Assembly: GCA_902490355.1 (NCBI GenBank)
Contig: CABUDN010000127.1
Span: 1-7,139 of the forward strand
DNA length: 7,139 nt
Direction: 5' to 3'
Source of the DNA: an uncultured Oscillibacter sp.
Lineage (GTDB): Bacteria; Bacillota; Clostridia; Oscillospirales; Oscillospiraceae
The position numbers and the translations under genes were made by a program. The notes under the pieces are model-generated. The model was not told the origin of the DNA. It searched no databases and was given only the letters and a program-made list of their open reading frames with translations. This document shows positions 1 to 6,727 of this stretch, one piece after another (the first letter of the stretch is position 1; every line of letters starts with the position of its first letter).

Positions 1-1823
1 TCAGCAAACTGGAAAAAACAAATCACTCGATTCCGCTGCTGTCTCTGGAAAAAGTGAAGAATGCGGAGGATTTGTGCCGCTTTATGGGAGAGCATCAGGT
101 GATGTTCATGCTCAAGTTGGACGGCCTTACCATCAAGCTGACCTATGAAGGGGGCAAATTGGTGGAGGCAGCTACCCGGGGCGACGGTGATGTGGGCGAA
201 ATCGTGACCCACAACACCCGCGCTATTGGCGGCATCCCCGAGAATATCCAATATGAAGACCGCCTGGTGGTCACCGGCGAGGCGTTCATCCGTCCCAGCG
301 ATTTTGAACAGCTGAAGACCACTCTGGTGGACAGCGATGGGAAACCCTACAAGAACGGCCGCAATCTGGCGGCCGGCTCGGTGCGCCTGTTTGACGCCGG
401 GACCTGTCTGGGACGGCGACTGATGTTCATGCCGTTCAATGTGCTGGAGGGCATGGAGGAATTGCCTCGCAAGTCGGAGCGCCTCAAGGCGCTGCGGCCG
501 CTGGGCTTTCTGCCCTGCAAGTACATGGTCACCAAGCGCCCTTTGACGCAGAAGGAAACCGAGGACGGTATCCGTCAGCTCAAGGAGTATGCGGCGGACG
601 CTGATATTCCCATTGACGGTATCGTTATTACTTACAACGACATCGCGCTGTCCAAAAGCTGCGGGCGCACCGGCCATCATTACAAGGACGGCCTTGCTTT
701 CAAATTTGAGGATGACTTGTTCCAGACAAAACTCCAAGTGATCGAATGGACGCCCGGCCGCACCGGCGAGATTGCCCCGGTTGCCATTTTTGAGCCGGTG
801 GAGATCGACGGATGCGAAGTGTCCAGAGCCAGCCTGCACAACCTGTCCTTCATTGAGGATCTGGAATTGGCGCCGGGCTGCCGTATCCTGGTGAGCAAGC
901 GAAACATGATCATTCCCCATGTGGAGGAAAACCTGGATCGGGGCAATTTTTCTATGGATGCCGTAATCCCGCACCAGTGCCCCTGCTGCGGAGAGCCGAC
1001 CAGAATCCACGAAACCAGTGGCCGCGGTGAAAACGGCGAGGAACGGGTCATCAAGACCTTGTTCTGCGACAACGCCGCCTGCGAGACCCGGCGCCTTAAA
1101 CAGTTCGTCCATTTTGTGAGCAAAAAGGCCATGAACATTGAGGGACTGTCGGAAGGAACGCTGGAAAAGCTGATTGGCCGCGGCTGGATACACAGCTATC
1201 TGGACATTTACCGCCTGGATCAACATAGGAATGAGATCATCCGGATGGACGGTTTCGGTGAAAAGTCCTGGCAGCGTCTTTGGGACGCCATCCAGCAGAG
1301 CCGCAGCACGACATTCGAGCGGTATGTTATCGCCATGGACATCCCGATGGTCGGCAATACCGCCAGCAAGGTCCTTTGCCGGGAATTTCACGGCAGTCTG
1401 GACGAATTCCGGGATGCCGTCTATGGGGGCTATGACTTCCGACAGCTTCCGGACTTTGGAGAGACGCTGCACAACAACATTCAAGAGTGGTTTAACAAGG
1501 AAGAAAATTTCTGTATTTGGGAGGAATTGCAGATGATGATGAACATTCAGAAACCGGTGGAGGCCGACAACCAGACCATCAACAGGGACAATTCTTTTTC
1601 CGGAAAGACCATTGTGGTCACGGGAAAGGTCGAGCCTTACACCCGCGACGAAATGAACAGCCTGATCGCCTCATTGGGGGCAGTGGCCGGCAGTTCGGTG
1701 ACCCGCAAGACCGATTATCTGGTCTGCGGCGAGAAAGCCGGCAGCAAGCTGTCCAAGGCGCGGGAACTGGATATCCCGGTGCTGACGCCGGAGGAATTTT
1801 TCCGCATGGCCGGTGTGGCTTAA
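1..1823 (+). CDS. ligA: NAD-dependent DNA ligase, LigA type, 5' partial, divergent active site
   Basis: The enzyme would seal DNA nicks using NAD+ through a lysyl-AMP intermediate. The frame is open from base 3, and the residues before the GTG at 54 (H-x2-PLLSLEK) match the conserved LigA stretch ahead of the active site, so the true start and the NMN-binding Ia domain lie outside the window. Visible in order: KLDG with catalytic Lys at 114-116; GE(A/V)F-type Glu at 279; RNxAAGSxR arginines at 360 and 384; IDG Asp at 615; AFKF Lys at 702; OB-fold GRTG and SRASLHN motifs (about 756-842); a four-Cys zinc finger (978, 987, then about 1067-1083); helix-hairpin-helix region (about 1240-1500); C-terminal BRCT domain (about 1590-1815). 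Oddities: residues equivalent to E. coli Glu113, Lys290 and probably Arg277 are Met, Thr and Ala. It is therefore likely an accessory ligase rather than the housekeeping one, and its activity is uncertain. Confidence 0.93.
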   Translation, partial: SKLEKTNHSIPLLSLEKVKNAEDLCRFMGEHQVMFMLKLDGLTIKLTYEGGKLVEAATRGDGDVGEIVTHNTRAIGGIPENIQYEDRLVVTGEAFIRPSDFEQLKTTLVDSDGKPYKNGRNLAAGSVRLFDAGTCLGRRLMFMPFNVLEGMEELPRKSERLKALRPLGFLPCKYMVTKRPLTQKETEDGIRQLKEYAADADIPIDGIVITYNDIALSKSCGRTGHHYKDGLAFKFEDDLFQTKLQVIEWTPGRTGEIAPVAIFEPVEIDGCEVSRASLHNLSFIEDLELAPGCRILVSKRNMIIPHVEENLDRGNFSMDAVIPHQCPCCGEPTRIHETSGRGENGEERVIKTLFCDNAACETRRLKQFVHFVSKKAMNIEGLSEGTLEKLIGRGWIHSYLDIYRLDQHRNEIIRMDGFGEKSWQRLWDAIQQSRSTTFERYVIAMDIPMVGNTASKVLCREFHGSLDEFRDAVYGGYDFRQLPDFGETLHNNIQEWFNKEENFCIWEELQMMMNIQKPVEADNQTINRDNSFSGKTIVVTGKVEPYTRDEMNSLIASLGAVAGSSVTRKTDYLVCGEKAGSKLSKARELDIPVLTPEEFFRMAGVA

Positions 1824-1848
1824 CCAGTCGGTTCATCAGAGTTTGACA

Positions 1849-1887
1849 ATGGGGAGAGGGCGGTCTGCGCCCTCTCCCTATATTTTT
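1849..1887 (+). terminator. Hairpin with T-rich tail (intrinsic terminator or attenuator)
   Basis: A perfect 11-bp GC-rich stem pairs 1852-1862 with 1868-1878 around a 5-nt loop (gtctg). One G-U and two A/T pairs extend it to 14 bp (1849-1881). A T-rich run (TATATTTTTAT) follows directly. This is the form of a rho-independent terminator and it sits 25 nt after the ligase stop. The ribosome binding site of the next gene begins at 1890, only a few bases past the T run, so the hairpin may be a partial terminator or attenuator that lets some transcripts enter the downstream operon. No clear promoter is visible between it and the next gene. Confidence 0.75.
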
Positions 1888-1889
1888 AT

Positions 1890-1894
1890 GGAGG
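1890..1894 (+). promoter_or_regulatory. Ribosome binding site for the 74-residue protein
   Basis: GGAGG lies 8 nt before the ATG at 1903. This fixes the start there rather than at the longer in-frame extension back to 1813, which would run through the hairpin and overlap the ligase end. Confidence 0.75.
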
Positions 1895-1902
1895 AACACC
1901 AT

Positions 1903-2127
1903 ATGGAAAGAAAGTATTTCATCCCTGTTGTCAATCGCGTTTATACCAACCGCAATAATAAACAGTACCGCTGTACCGGCTTTGTGGAGGGCAGCTGCCC
2001 GTGGGAAACGGTAGCCTATTTCACAAGGCTGTCCGACGGCTGGAGCCTGACTGCGCACGGACCGCAAATTTACGAAGATGGGACGATTGAATGGAACTAT
2101 TCTACCGGCGGGCATTGGCCGCAGTGA
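1903..2127 (+). CDS. Small conserved-type hypothetical protein (74 aa)
   Basis: A soluble 74-residue protein with no signal peptide or membrane segment. It begins MERKYFIPVVNRVYTNRNNK and ends with a segment rich in aromatic residues and glycine: Gly-Trp-Ser-Leu-Thr-Ala-His-Gly, then Tyr-x-Asp-Gly-Thr-Ile-x-Trp-x-Tyr-Ser-Thr-Gly-Gly. From memory, small proteins with this 'SGWT-AHG ... DGxIxWxYSTGG' pattern recur in clostridial conjugative and other mobile elements, but I cannot check this here and know of no function. Two cysteines (residues 24 and 32) are too few to show a metal site. The start is set by the GGAGG at 1890. The next gene's GTG lies 16 nt past the stop, with its ribosome binding site in the gap, so the two are probably co-transcribed. 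Confidence 0.8.
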   Translation: MERKYFIPVVNRVYTNRNNKQYRCTGFVEGSCPWETVAYFTRLSDGWSLTAHGPQIYEDGTIEWNYSTGGHWPQ

Positions 2128-2136
2128 AAAGGAGGG
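2128..2136 (+). promoter_or_regulatory. Ribosome binding site selecting the GTG start at 2144
   Basis: AAAGGAGGG lies 7-8 nt before GTG 2144, directly after the stop of the preceding small gene. It is a near-consensus site. It shows that the large gene starts at this GTG and not at the in-frame upstream ATG at 2078, which lies inside the 74-residue gene. Confidence 0.8.
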
Positions 2137-2143
2137 AAATATT

Positions 2144-2761
2144 GTGACCCAAGAAATTATACCTGCATACAGCACCTTCCAGAAGGACATAGATCTTACG
2201 CTGTATCACGCCTTTGCTGAATTGGTCGTACAGACAGCCCAGGACGGTGAGGCGAGAATCCTTTACCGTCAGCTGGAAGCGAGACAAATCTGGCAGGAAG
2301 ATCAGAATGTTTCCAGCTATTTTGAAGCTTACAGCCTGCGCTATCCCGGCGAAGTGCTGGAACGCTTCGAGGAAAAACTGGGGACAGACATACGCATCCT
2401 GCGCGCGCTGGCGCTGGCCCTGGGCTACACCCGCCGGTGCCAGGCCGACACAATGTTTGTGGGCAATCAGCGGAACGATTTTATTCAAAAACTCCGCAGG
2501 ACCGCCGGGACGGATGTTTACCTGCAAGGTGCGCTCTATCTGCTGGAAACCGACGCTCTCCGGCGCCGCACGCGGCTGGATGAACTGGCCGCCAGGGAAT
2601 ACGCCAGGACGGAGGAGGCTCTGTTTGTGCTCTCCCTGTTTGATGATCCGGAGACCGGCGGCCATGCGGCCGCAGCTGACGCGGCTGTTTGGACCAGAAA
2701 GGACGATTTCTATGGCACGGGATTTTGGCGTGCTGGAATGGTTCATCCGTTTCTACGCTGA
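2144..2761 (+). CDS. Large helical protein of unknown function, N-terminal part (frame ends early)
   Basis: From GTG 2144 this frame encodes 205 residues to a TGA at 2759-2761. The protein is mostly charged amphipathic helix, with no signal peptide, membrane segment or catalytic motif I recognise. Codon use looks clearly coding up to about 2640. Beyond that the +1 frame (to 4256) becomes the better coding frame, so the last 20-40 residues here are probably not native protein. The span 2144-4256 is 2113 nt, one base more than a multiple of three, so loss of a single base between about 2640 and 2761 would give one continuous 703-residue protein. The reading is therefore either the front of a frameshifted gene or a separate small gene overlapping the next one by 50 nt. 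I favour a split single gene, without proof. Confidence 0.72.
   Translation: MTQEIIPAYSTFQKDIDLTLYHAFAELVVQTAQDGEARILYRQLEARQIWQEDQNVSSYFEAYSLRYPGEVLERFEEKLGTDIRILRALALALGYTRRCQADTMFVGNQRNDFIQKLRRTAGTDVYLQGALYLLETDALRRRTRLDELAAREYARTEEALFVLSLFDDPETGGHAAAADAAVWTRKDDFYGTGFWRAGMVHPFLR
2696..2703 (+). promoter_or_regulatory. Internal ribosome binding site near the frame break
   Basis: AGAAAGGA matches the complement of the 16S rRNA 3' end typical of Firmicutes (…TCCTTTCT). It stands 8 nt before ATG 2712, which opens the downstream frame. It could serve re-initiation or independent translation of the 514-residue product. It could also stimulate frameshifting, or be chance. Confidence 0.45.
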
Positions 2762-4256
2762 AGAGGCAAAACGCTATCGGGGAAAAAACGATCTGGTATT
2801 GCGGACGCTGATGAAGCTGCCCTACATGAACATGAAGCCGGACAGCCGGGAATTTTCGGTTTTGCATACTGCCGGGTACAGCATGGAAGAGATCACAATG
2901 GCAAATTCTCTGGCGGTGTGGGCCGACCGGATACCGGACCGGCTCTCATCCAAAGGCATTGCGGCGGAAAAGATCGCGGTGGCCTGCGTCCGAATGCTGT
3001 TAAACCGGCCCGATGATCTGCCGGAAGAGATCTATGCGTACATCAGCTGGATGTTCCGGTTTTATCAGAAATTTGAAATCAGATATGAGGGCTATCAGGA
3101 TCTCTGGGCGGCCATCCGGCCAGGGCTTGCACCCACAGCGCCCCGCACCATCCTCTGGATGAACAAAACGGTTAAAAGACAATTTTCCTATCGCTTTGAT
3201 GTATTCAATCCGCGATACGACATTTTGGCAAGCGGGCTGAGTAAGGGAGAGTATGCGGAACTGTTTACCGAGCAGATGCTCCGCTCCCGTGCGGCGATCC
3301 CGCTGCGGCGCTGGCTTACGCGGTATCAGGCATTGACTGGTGCGGAGTATATTGAGTATTTTAACGAGCGCCATTGGCATACGCTTCGCAGCTTCGCTTT
3401 GCTGGTGGAGCGGAAGGAGATCAATTTGTGGCAGTTTTTTGAGCAACACAAGGGGGACGGGGCTCGTGCCCATCCTCTGGAGCTTTTAGAGGAATATGCG
3501 CTGAAAATCTCCAGCTGGCGGTGCTTTCGGTTCGCGCAAAAGCTGTTCAGCCAGTACACCTTCTCCCAGCTACAGGAAATTTTCGGAGATAACTTTTATT
3601 TCCACCAGAAGTTTGTCAAGAAGGAAAGCTATTATAACAAAAAAGTCCAATCGTTCTCTATGGTCCGGCCGTTCCTGACAGCGGAGCAGCACCGCCAGCT
3701 TTATGACTGGATCGATGCCTCGCTCTTTCAGACAGAGCCGGAATACTATGATTCGTTTGTCCTCTGTGCCCTGAAGGCCCCGGTGATCCAGCGCATCTAT
3801 GACAAACCGCTGCTGGCGTCTGTGCTGCGGCAGCTTCTGACACACGATGCCTGCAATGGCTACGAAGTAAATCAGTTAAAGGAGCGGTTCTATTCCAAGG
3901 AAGAAATGGAGGCCGACCGAAAAGCCACCGCCGAACAGGAAGAAAAGGAAAAGGAACGCCAGTGGCAGCAGCAGGTCATGAAATGTCAGGAGAAACTGGC
4001 AAGTTGCTATAATGGCAGCGCGGAATCCCTGATCCAGTTCATGCACGGATATCATTTTGGTGAGATCAGGAAAGCTGCGCTGGGTATGGTCTATGAAAAA
4101 TTGCTGGAATGGCCGGCAGGCTGCGCTCAGACCCTTGAGGCGGCGGAAATGTGGAAATTTTTTGAGCTGTGCGGGAGTCTTGTGATGTATGAGCCTCGGC
4201 CGCGCAGAGAGATATTGACAATGGTGCAAACCATCGTAGGAGGTGAAGCAGCATGA
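2712..4256 (+). CDS. Large helical protein of unknown function, main part (514 aa from ATG 2712)
   Basis: This frame carries the bulk of the unknown protein: a helix-rich chain with many aromatic residues (for example FGVLEWFIRFY near the start), followed by a highly charged Glu/Lys/Gln stretch encoded at about 3894-4005 that looks like a short coiled coil. No enzyme motif, signal peptide or transmembrane helix is evident. The frame is open from about 2214, but upstream of about 2640 the other frame is the coding one. The ATG at 2712 is chosen because AGAAAGGA lies 8 nt upstream; ATG 2664 is an alternative. If the gene is really one unit with the 2144 frame, the product is 703 residues. It ends in an ATGA overlap with the next gene, preceded by AGGAGGTGA, which implies coupled translation and suggests the two products act together. 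Confidence 0.75.
   Translation: MARDFGVLEWFIRFYAEEAKRYRGKNDLVLRTLMKLPYMNMKPDSREFSVLHTAGYSMEEITMANSLAVWADRIPDRLSSKGIAAEKIAVACVRMLLNRPDDLPEEIYAYISWMFRFYQKFEIRYEGYQDLWAAIRPGLAPTAPRTILWMNKTVKRQFSYRFDVFNPRYDILASGLSKGEYAELFTEQMLRSRAAIPLRRWLTRYQALTGAEYIEYFNERHWHTLRSFALLVERKEINLWQFFEQHKGDGARAHPLELLEEYALKISSWRCFRFAQKLFSQYTFSQLQEIFGDNFYFHQKFVKKESYYNKKVQSFSMVRPFLTAEQHRQLYDWIDASLFQTEPEYYDSFVLCALKAPVIQRIYDKPLLASVLRQLLTHDACNGYEVNQLKERFYSKEEMEADRKATAEQEEKEKERQWQQQVMKCQEKLASCYNGSAESLIQFMHGYHFGEIRKAALGMVYEKLLEWPAGCAQTLEAAEMWKFFELCGSLVMYEPRPRREILTMVQTIVGGEAA
4238..4246 (+). promoter_or_regulatory. Ribosome binding site inside the upstream gene's 3' end
   Basis: AGGAGGTGA ends 6 nt before ATG 4253, within the last codons of the preceding gene. 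Together with the ATGA stop/start overlap (4253-4256) it fixes the start and indicates translational coupling. Confidence 0.8.
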
Positions 4257-6727
4257 CAAACACATTGAAGCATTTAGCCCTGCTCGCCCGCATGGAGAGC
4301 AGCAGCCTGAAACTGGGATTGACGGGAAAATTCCCGGAGGATGCCCTGGACCAGACCTGCGAGCGGGTGGAAACTTTTCAATTACAGAACAGGCTCCGCA
4401 CCGGAAATGACAATACGCAAATTCAGAAGGAACTTGTACGGACGCCGGAATTTGCGGCGCTCTACTATGCGCTGTGCAATGATGGGGTGGATGACCGGTC
4501 GATCACAAGTATGCTCCAGTCGGCTATAGCCTGCGATGAGCAGTTGACGCAGTATCCCAAAGAACAGGTGCTGGCGGCAGCGGGAACGGATATCCCTTTG
4601 TCCCTGCGATTTTATTACATGAAATTCTACCTGCCGTTTATCAAGTATGAGGAAGAAGGAGAGGCCATCATTGACAACATCAATGCCTTCCCGGCCACAG
4701 AACGGGAGGAATTATCCGCATTGACGGACGCACAGAAGAACATGATGCGGCAGCCGTTTCTCGGCCCGTACCTGTTCAACTGGAACAACAATGCGCGCGA
4801 GGAGCTGGAGCTGCTGGAACAGAACCAGCCCCTTCAGCGGGTCCTGACACTGCTCTACCGGCAGGGGGTGGCGCTTGATCTGAACGCGGCACGGCTCAAA
4901 GACCTTTGCTGGGTAGAGACGGCCGATGTGATGAAATTCCGCCGCCTGCTGGCCGCCTTTGAATATGATACCGAAGACCTCGATGCCTTTTTTGAGCGGT
5001 GGCTGGAAAATCACGCGGGGCAGTATGACCTTAACTGGTTTATCTCGCACACAGCGCCGCTGGACAAAGGACAGCGGCAGGAGATCCTGCGAAATGACCT
5101 GAGCTATCTCAACGCCCTGTACTCCGGCAGGCTCCATCTGGACTTCGGCTCTATCCGCCGCCATCAATTTCCCATCCTCACTTATGCGGTGCAGCATGGG
5201 AAGAAGCATTTTCTGGATCTGGTGAGCGACAATAGCGAGCTGTTCCTTTCGCTGGGACGGTATGCGCTGCTGTTTGAGGACAAGTTCTGTGAACACTGCA
5301 ACCTCAACAGCCTCACAGCCAGGAACCTGCAGGCGTGCGATACAGTAGAACGCGGCTGCAGCCATTTTGACCTGCTGGAAGACGGCAGGCAGTACACCTT
5401 TGAAGAGATGTGGCTGCTGTGGCAGCAGGATGAAATCTATGTCCGGCTCTATGCCATGCTGACGCCCCTTTCCGTGGACAGACGGCTGCTCACTTTGCGC
5501 CAGCTATTGAAGCATGGGCTGGTCAGCCACCACATGGAAGACCAGGAACTGGAACAGCTTGCCCGGTGTCTGCTGGAAAAGCCGTTCAGTGAGTGGTATC
5601 GAGGCGCTTTTGGACACATCCGCGGCCTGACCAGGAGGACGGCCATGTGGCTGCTGCGGAAATATGAGCAGCTGCAGGTATTTATCCCGGAGATGCAGTC
5701 CGAGGCGGACGCGATCTTTGCGCTCAACAACGGGGCGGTGATTGCCGGACAGAAAAACTGGACGCAGGTTCGTGCCGCTGTTTTGACGATGGATCGGGAC
5801 TGGCTTGACCTGAAAGAAAGGTTTTCCATTACCGATGAATTTGTGGAGCAGCACAGGGAGCCGGTCACTAATTTCCTGCTGCGCGGCGGCAGTGCGATGG
5901 TGCGTGCTCTGTACGGCTACCTGCAGGGTGACGATAAGGCTATCGAGGCCCTGAGAAGGATCGTACAGGCCGAACTGATGGGCCAATTCTATGCGTTGAA
6001 ATATTTTGCCGATGACCTGCGGCGGGAGATCCGTTATCCCATCAGCGAGGTGCAGGAGGCAACATGGAAACCCAATCTCACACTGAAGCGGGGAGCATTT
6101 TCCGCGGAAGAAGCGGATGATTTCTACTTTACGATGAGGCTGGGAGAATTGCCCCGCACCACATGCCTTTCCTGCTGGGACGGAAACCAGAGGGACTGCC
6201 TGCTGGCAGCCTTTGATTCCAACAAGAAGATGATCTTGATTCGGAAAGGTGAAGACATTGTGGGCCGCGCCTGCATCCGGCTGACAAAAGGGGCGTTCCA
6301 ACGACCTGCGGACTTTAATTTTTCTTTTGCTGATCTGGCTCAAGTGCAGTCGGCGGATAAAAAGCGCGCTGCTGACGAAATGCTGGTTCTGTTTTTGGAG
6401 CGCATCTATACTTCCAGATTGAACGATGAAGAAGTGAAAACCGCAATGAAGCTGGCCGTTTCCCTGGTGACGCAGAAAGCGGCGGCCATCGGCGCCGTCG
6501 CTGTGCTGGCGCGGCGCTATCTGGGCTGCTATGACCGCGATCAGTATGTTGGCAGCCACTTCTATGTGTATATCTCAAAATCCAAAAACGGACAGCAGTA
6601 TCTGGATTCAATGGGAGGCGCCGCGGTGACTTCCCACAAAGAGCAATATACGGGGGCTGTTTTTCTCGTAGAACAGGCGGCGATGCGCACGGCAGCGCCG
6701 CAGAAGGAGGATGAATTATATGAATGA
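4253..6727 (+). CDS. Large protein of unknown function (824 aa) with Cys/Gly-Arg C-terminal region
   Basis: I do not recognise the family. The first ~600 residues are helix-rich and look like a scaffold or solenoid of irregular repeats, with no signal peptide or membrane helix. Residues about 630-680 differ: a Thr-Thr-Cys-Leu-Ser-Cys start (Cys638, Cys641), Cys649, then Ala-Phe-Asp-Ser-Asn-Lys-Lys, a hydrophobic strand, and Val-Gly-Arg-Ala-Cys-Ile-Arg (Cys674). This resembles a compact alpha/beta domain with a cysteine near its front, loosely like the layout at the C-terminus of PcfJ-type proteins, but I cannot assign it. Near the end, Tyr-Val-Tyr-Ile-Ser-Lys-Ser-Lys-x-Gly-x-Gln-Tyr-Leu-Asp-Ser-Met-Gly-Gly looks like a conserved block. 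The start is set by AGGAGGTGA and the ATGA overlap; the next gene overlaps its stop by 8 nt. It belongs to the same operon as its neighbours. Confidence 0.88.
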   Translation: MTNTLKHLALLARMESSSLKLGLTGKFPEDALDQTCERVETFQLQNRLRTGNDNTQIQKELVRTPEFAALYYALCNDGVDDRSITSMLQSAIACDEQLTQYPKEQVLAAAGTDIPLSLRFYYMKFYLPFIKYEEEGEAIIDNINAFPATEREELSALTDAQKNMMRQPFLGPYLFNWNNNAREELELLEQNQPLQRVLTLLYRQGVALDLNAARLKDLCWVETADVMKFRRLLAAFEYDTEDLDAFFERWLENHAGQYDLNWFISHTAPLDKGQRQEILRNDLSYLNALYSGRLHLDFGSIRRHQFPILTYAVQHGKKHFLDLVSDNSELFLSLGRYALLFEDKFCEHCNLNSLTARNLQACDTVERGCSHFDLLEDGRQYTFEEMWLLWQQDEIYVRLYAMLTPLSVDRRLLTLRQLLKHGLVSHHMEDQELEQLARCLLEKPFSEWYRGAFGHIRGLTRRTAMWLLRKYEQLQVFIPEMQSEADAIFALNNGAVIAGQKNWTQVRAAVLTMDRDWLDLKERFSITDEFVEQHREPVTNFLLRGGSAMVRALYGYLQGDDKAIEALRRIVQAELMGQFYALKYFADDLRREIRYPISEVQEATWKPNLTLKRGAFSAEEADDFYFTMRLGELPRTTCLSCWDGNQRDCLLAAFDSNKKMILIRKGEDIVGRACIRLTKGAFQRPADFNFSFADLAQVQSADKKRAADEMLVLFLERIYTSRLNDEEVKTAMKLAVSLVTQKAAAIGAVAVLARRYLGCYDRDQYVGSHFYVYISKSKNGQQYLDSMGGAAVTSHKEQYTGAVFLVEQAAMRTAAPQKEDELYE
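6704..6710 (+). promoter_or_regulatory. Ribosome binding site for the last gene
   Basis: AAGGAGG lies 9 nt before ATG 6720 and inside the 3' end of the 824-residue gene. It marks the start of the gene that runs off the window. Confidence 0.8.

Noticed and set aside
1174..1846. Two + strand frames (1174-1536 and 1517-1846) inside the ligase gene
   Set aside because: They are shadows of the ligase helix-hairpin-helix and BRCT coding region, with no ribosome binding site and no sensible protein composition.
1843..1848. Perfect TTGACA resembling a -35 promoter box
   Set aside because: No -10 box at 16-18 nt (that region is the GC-rich hairpin); the TATATT at 1879 is 30 nt away.
1813..1902. N-terminal extension of the 74-residue gene back to a start at 1813
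   Set aside because: It overlaps the ligase end and reads through the hairpin; the GGAGG-supported ATG at 1903 is far better.
2102..2746. Antisense open frame (214 aa) over the start of the helical gene
   Set aside because: The sense frame from GTG 2144 has a near-consensus ribosome binding site and coding codon use; the antisense product looks like random translation.
3894..4005. Charged Glu/Lys/Gln stretch considered as a nuclease or DNA-binding motif
   Set aside because: Only heptad-like charged residues are visible; it fits a short coiled coil or linker and has no catalytic pattern.
5504..6559. Long antisense open frame (351 aa) opposite the 824-residue gene
   Set aside because: It mirrors the third-position G/C bias of the sense gene; no ribosome binding site or recognisable domain, and the sense strand has clear start signals and coupling.
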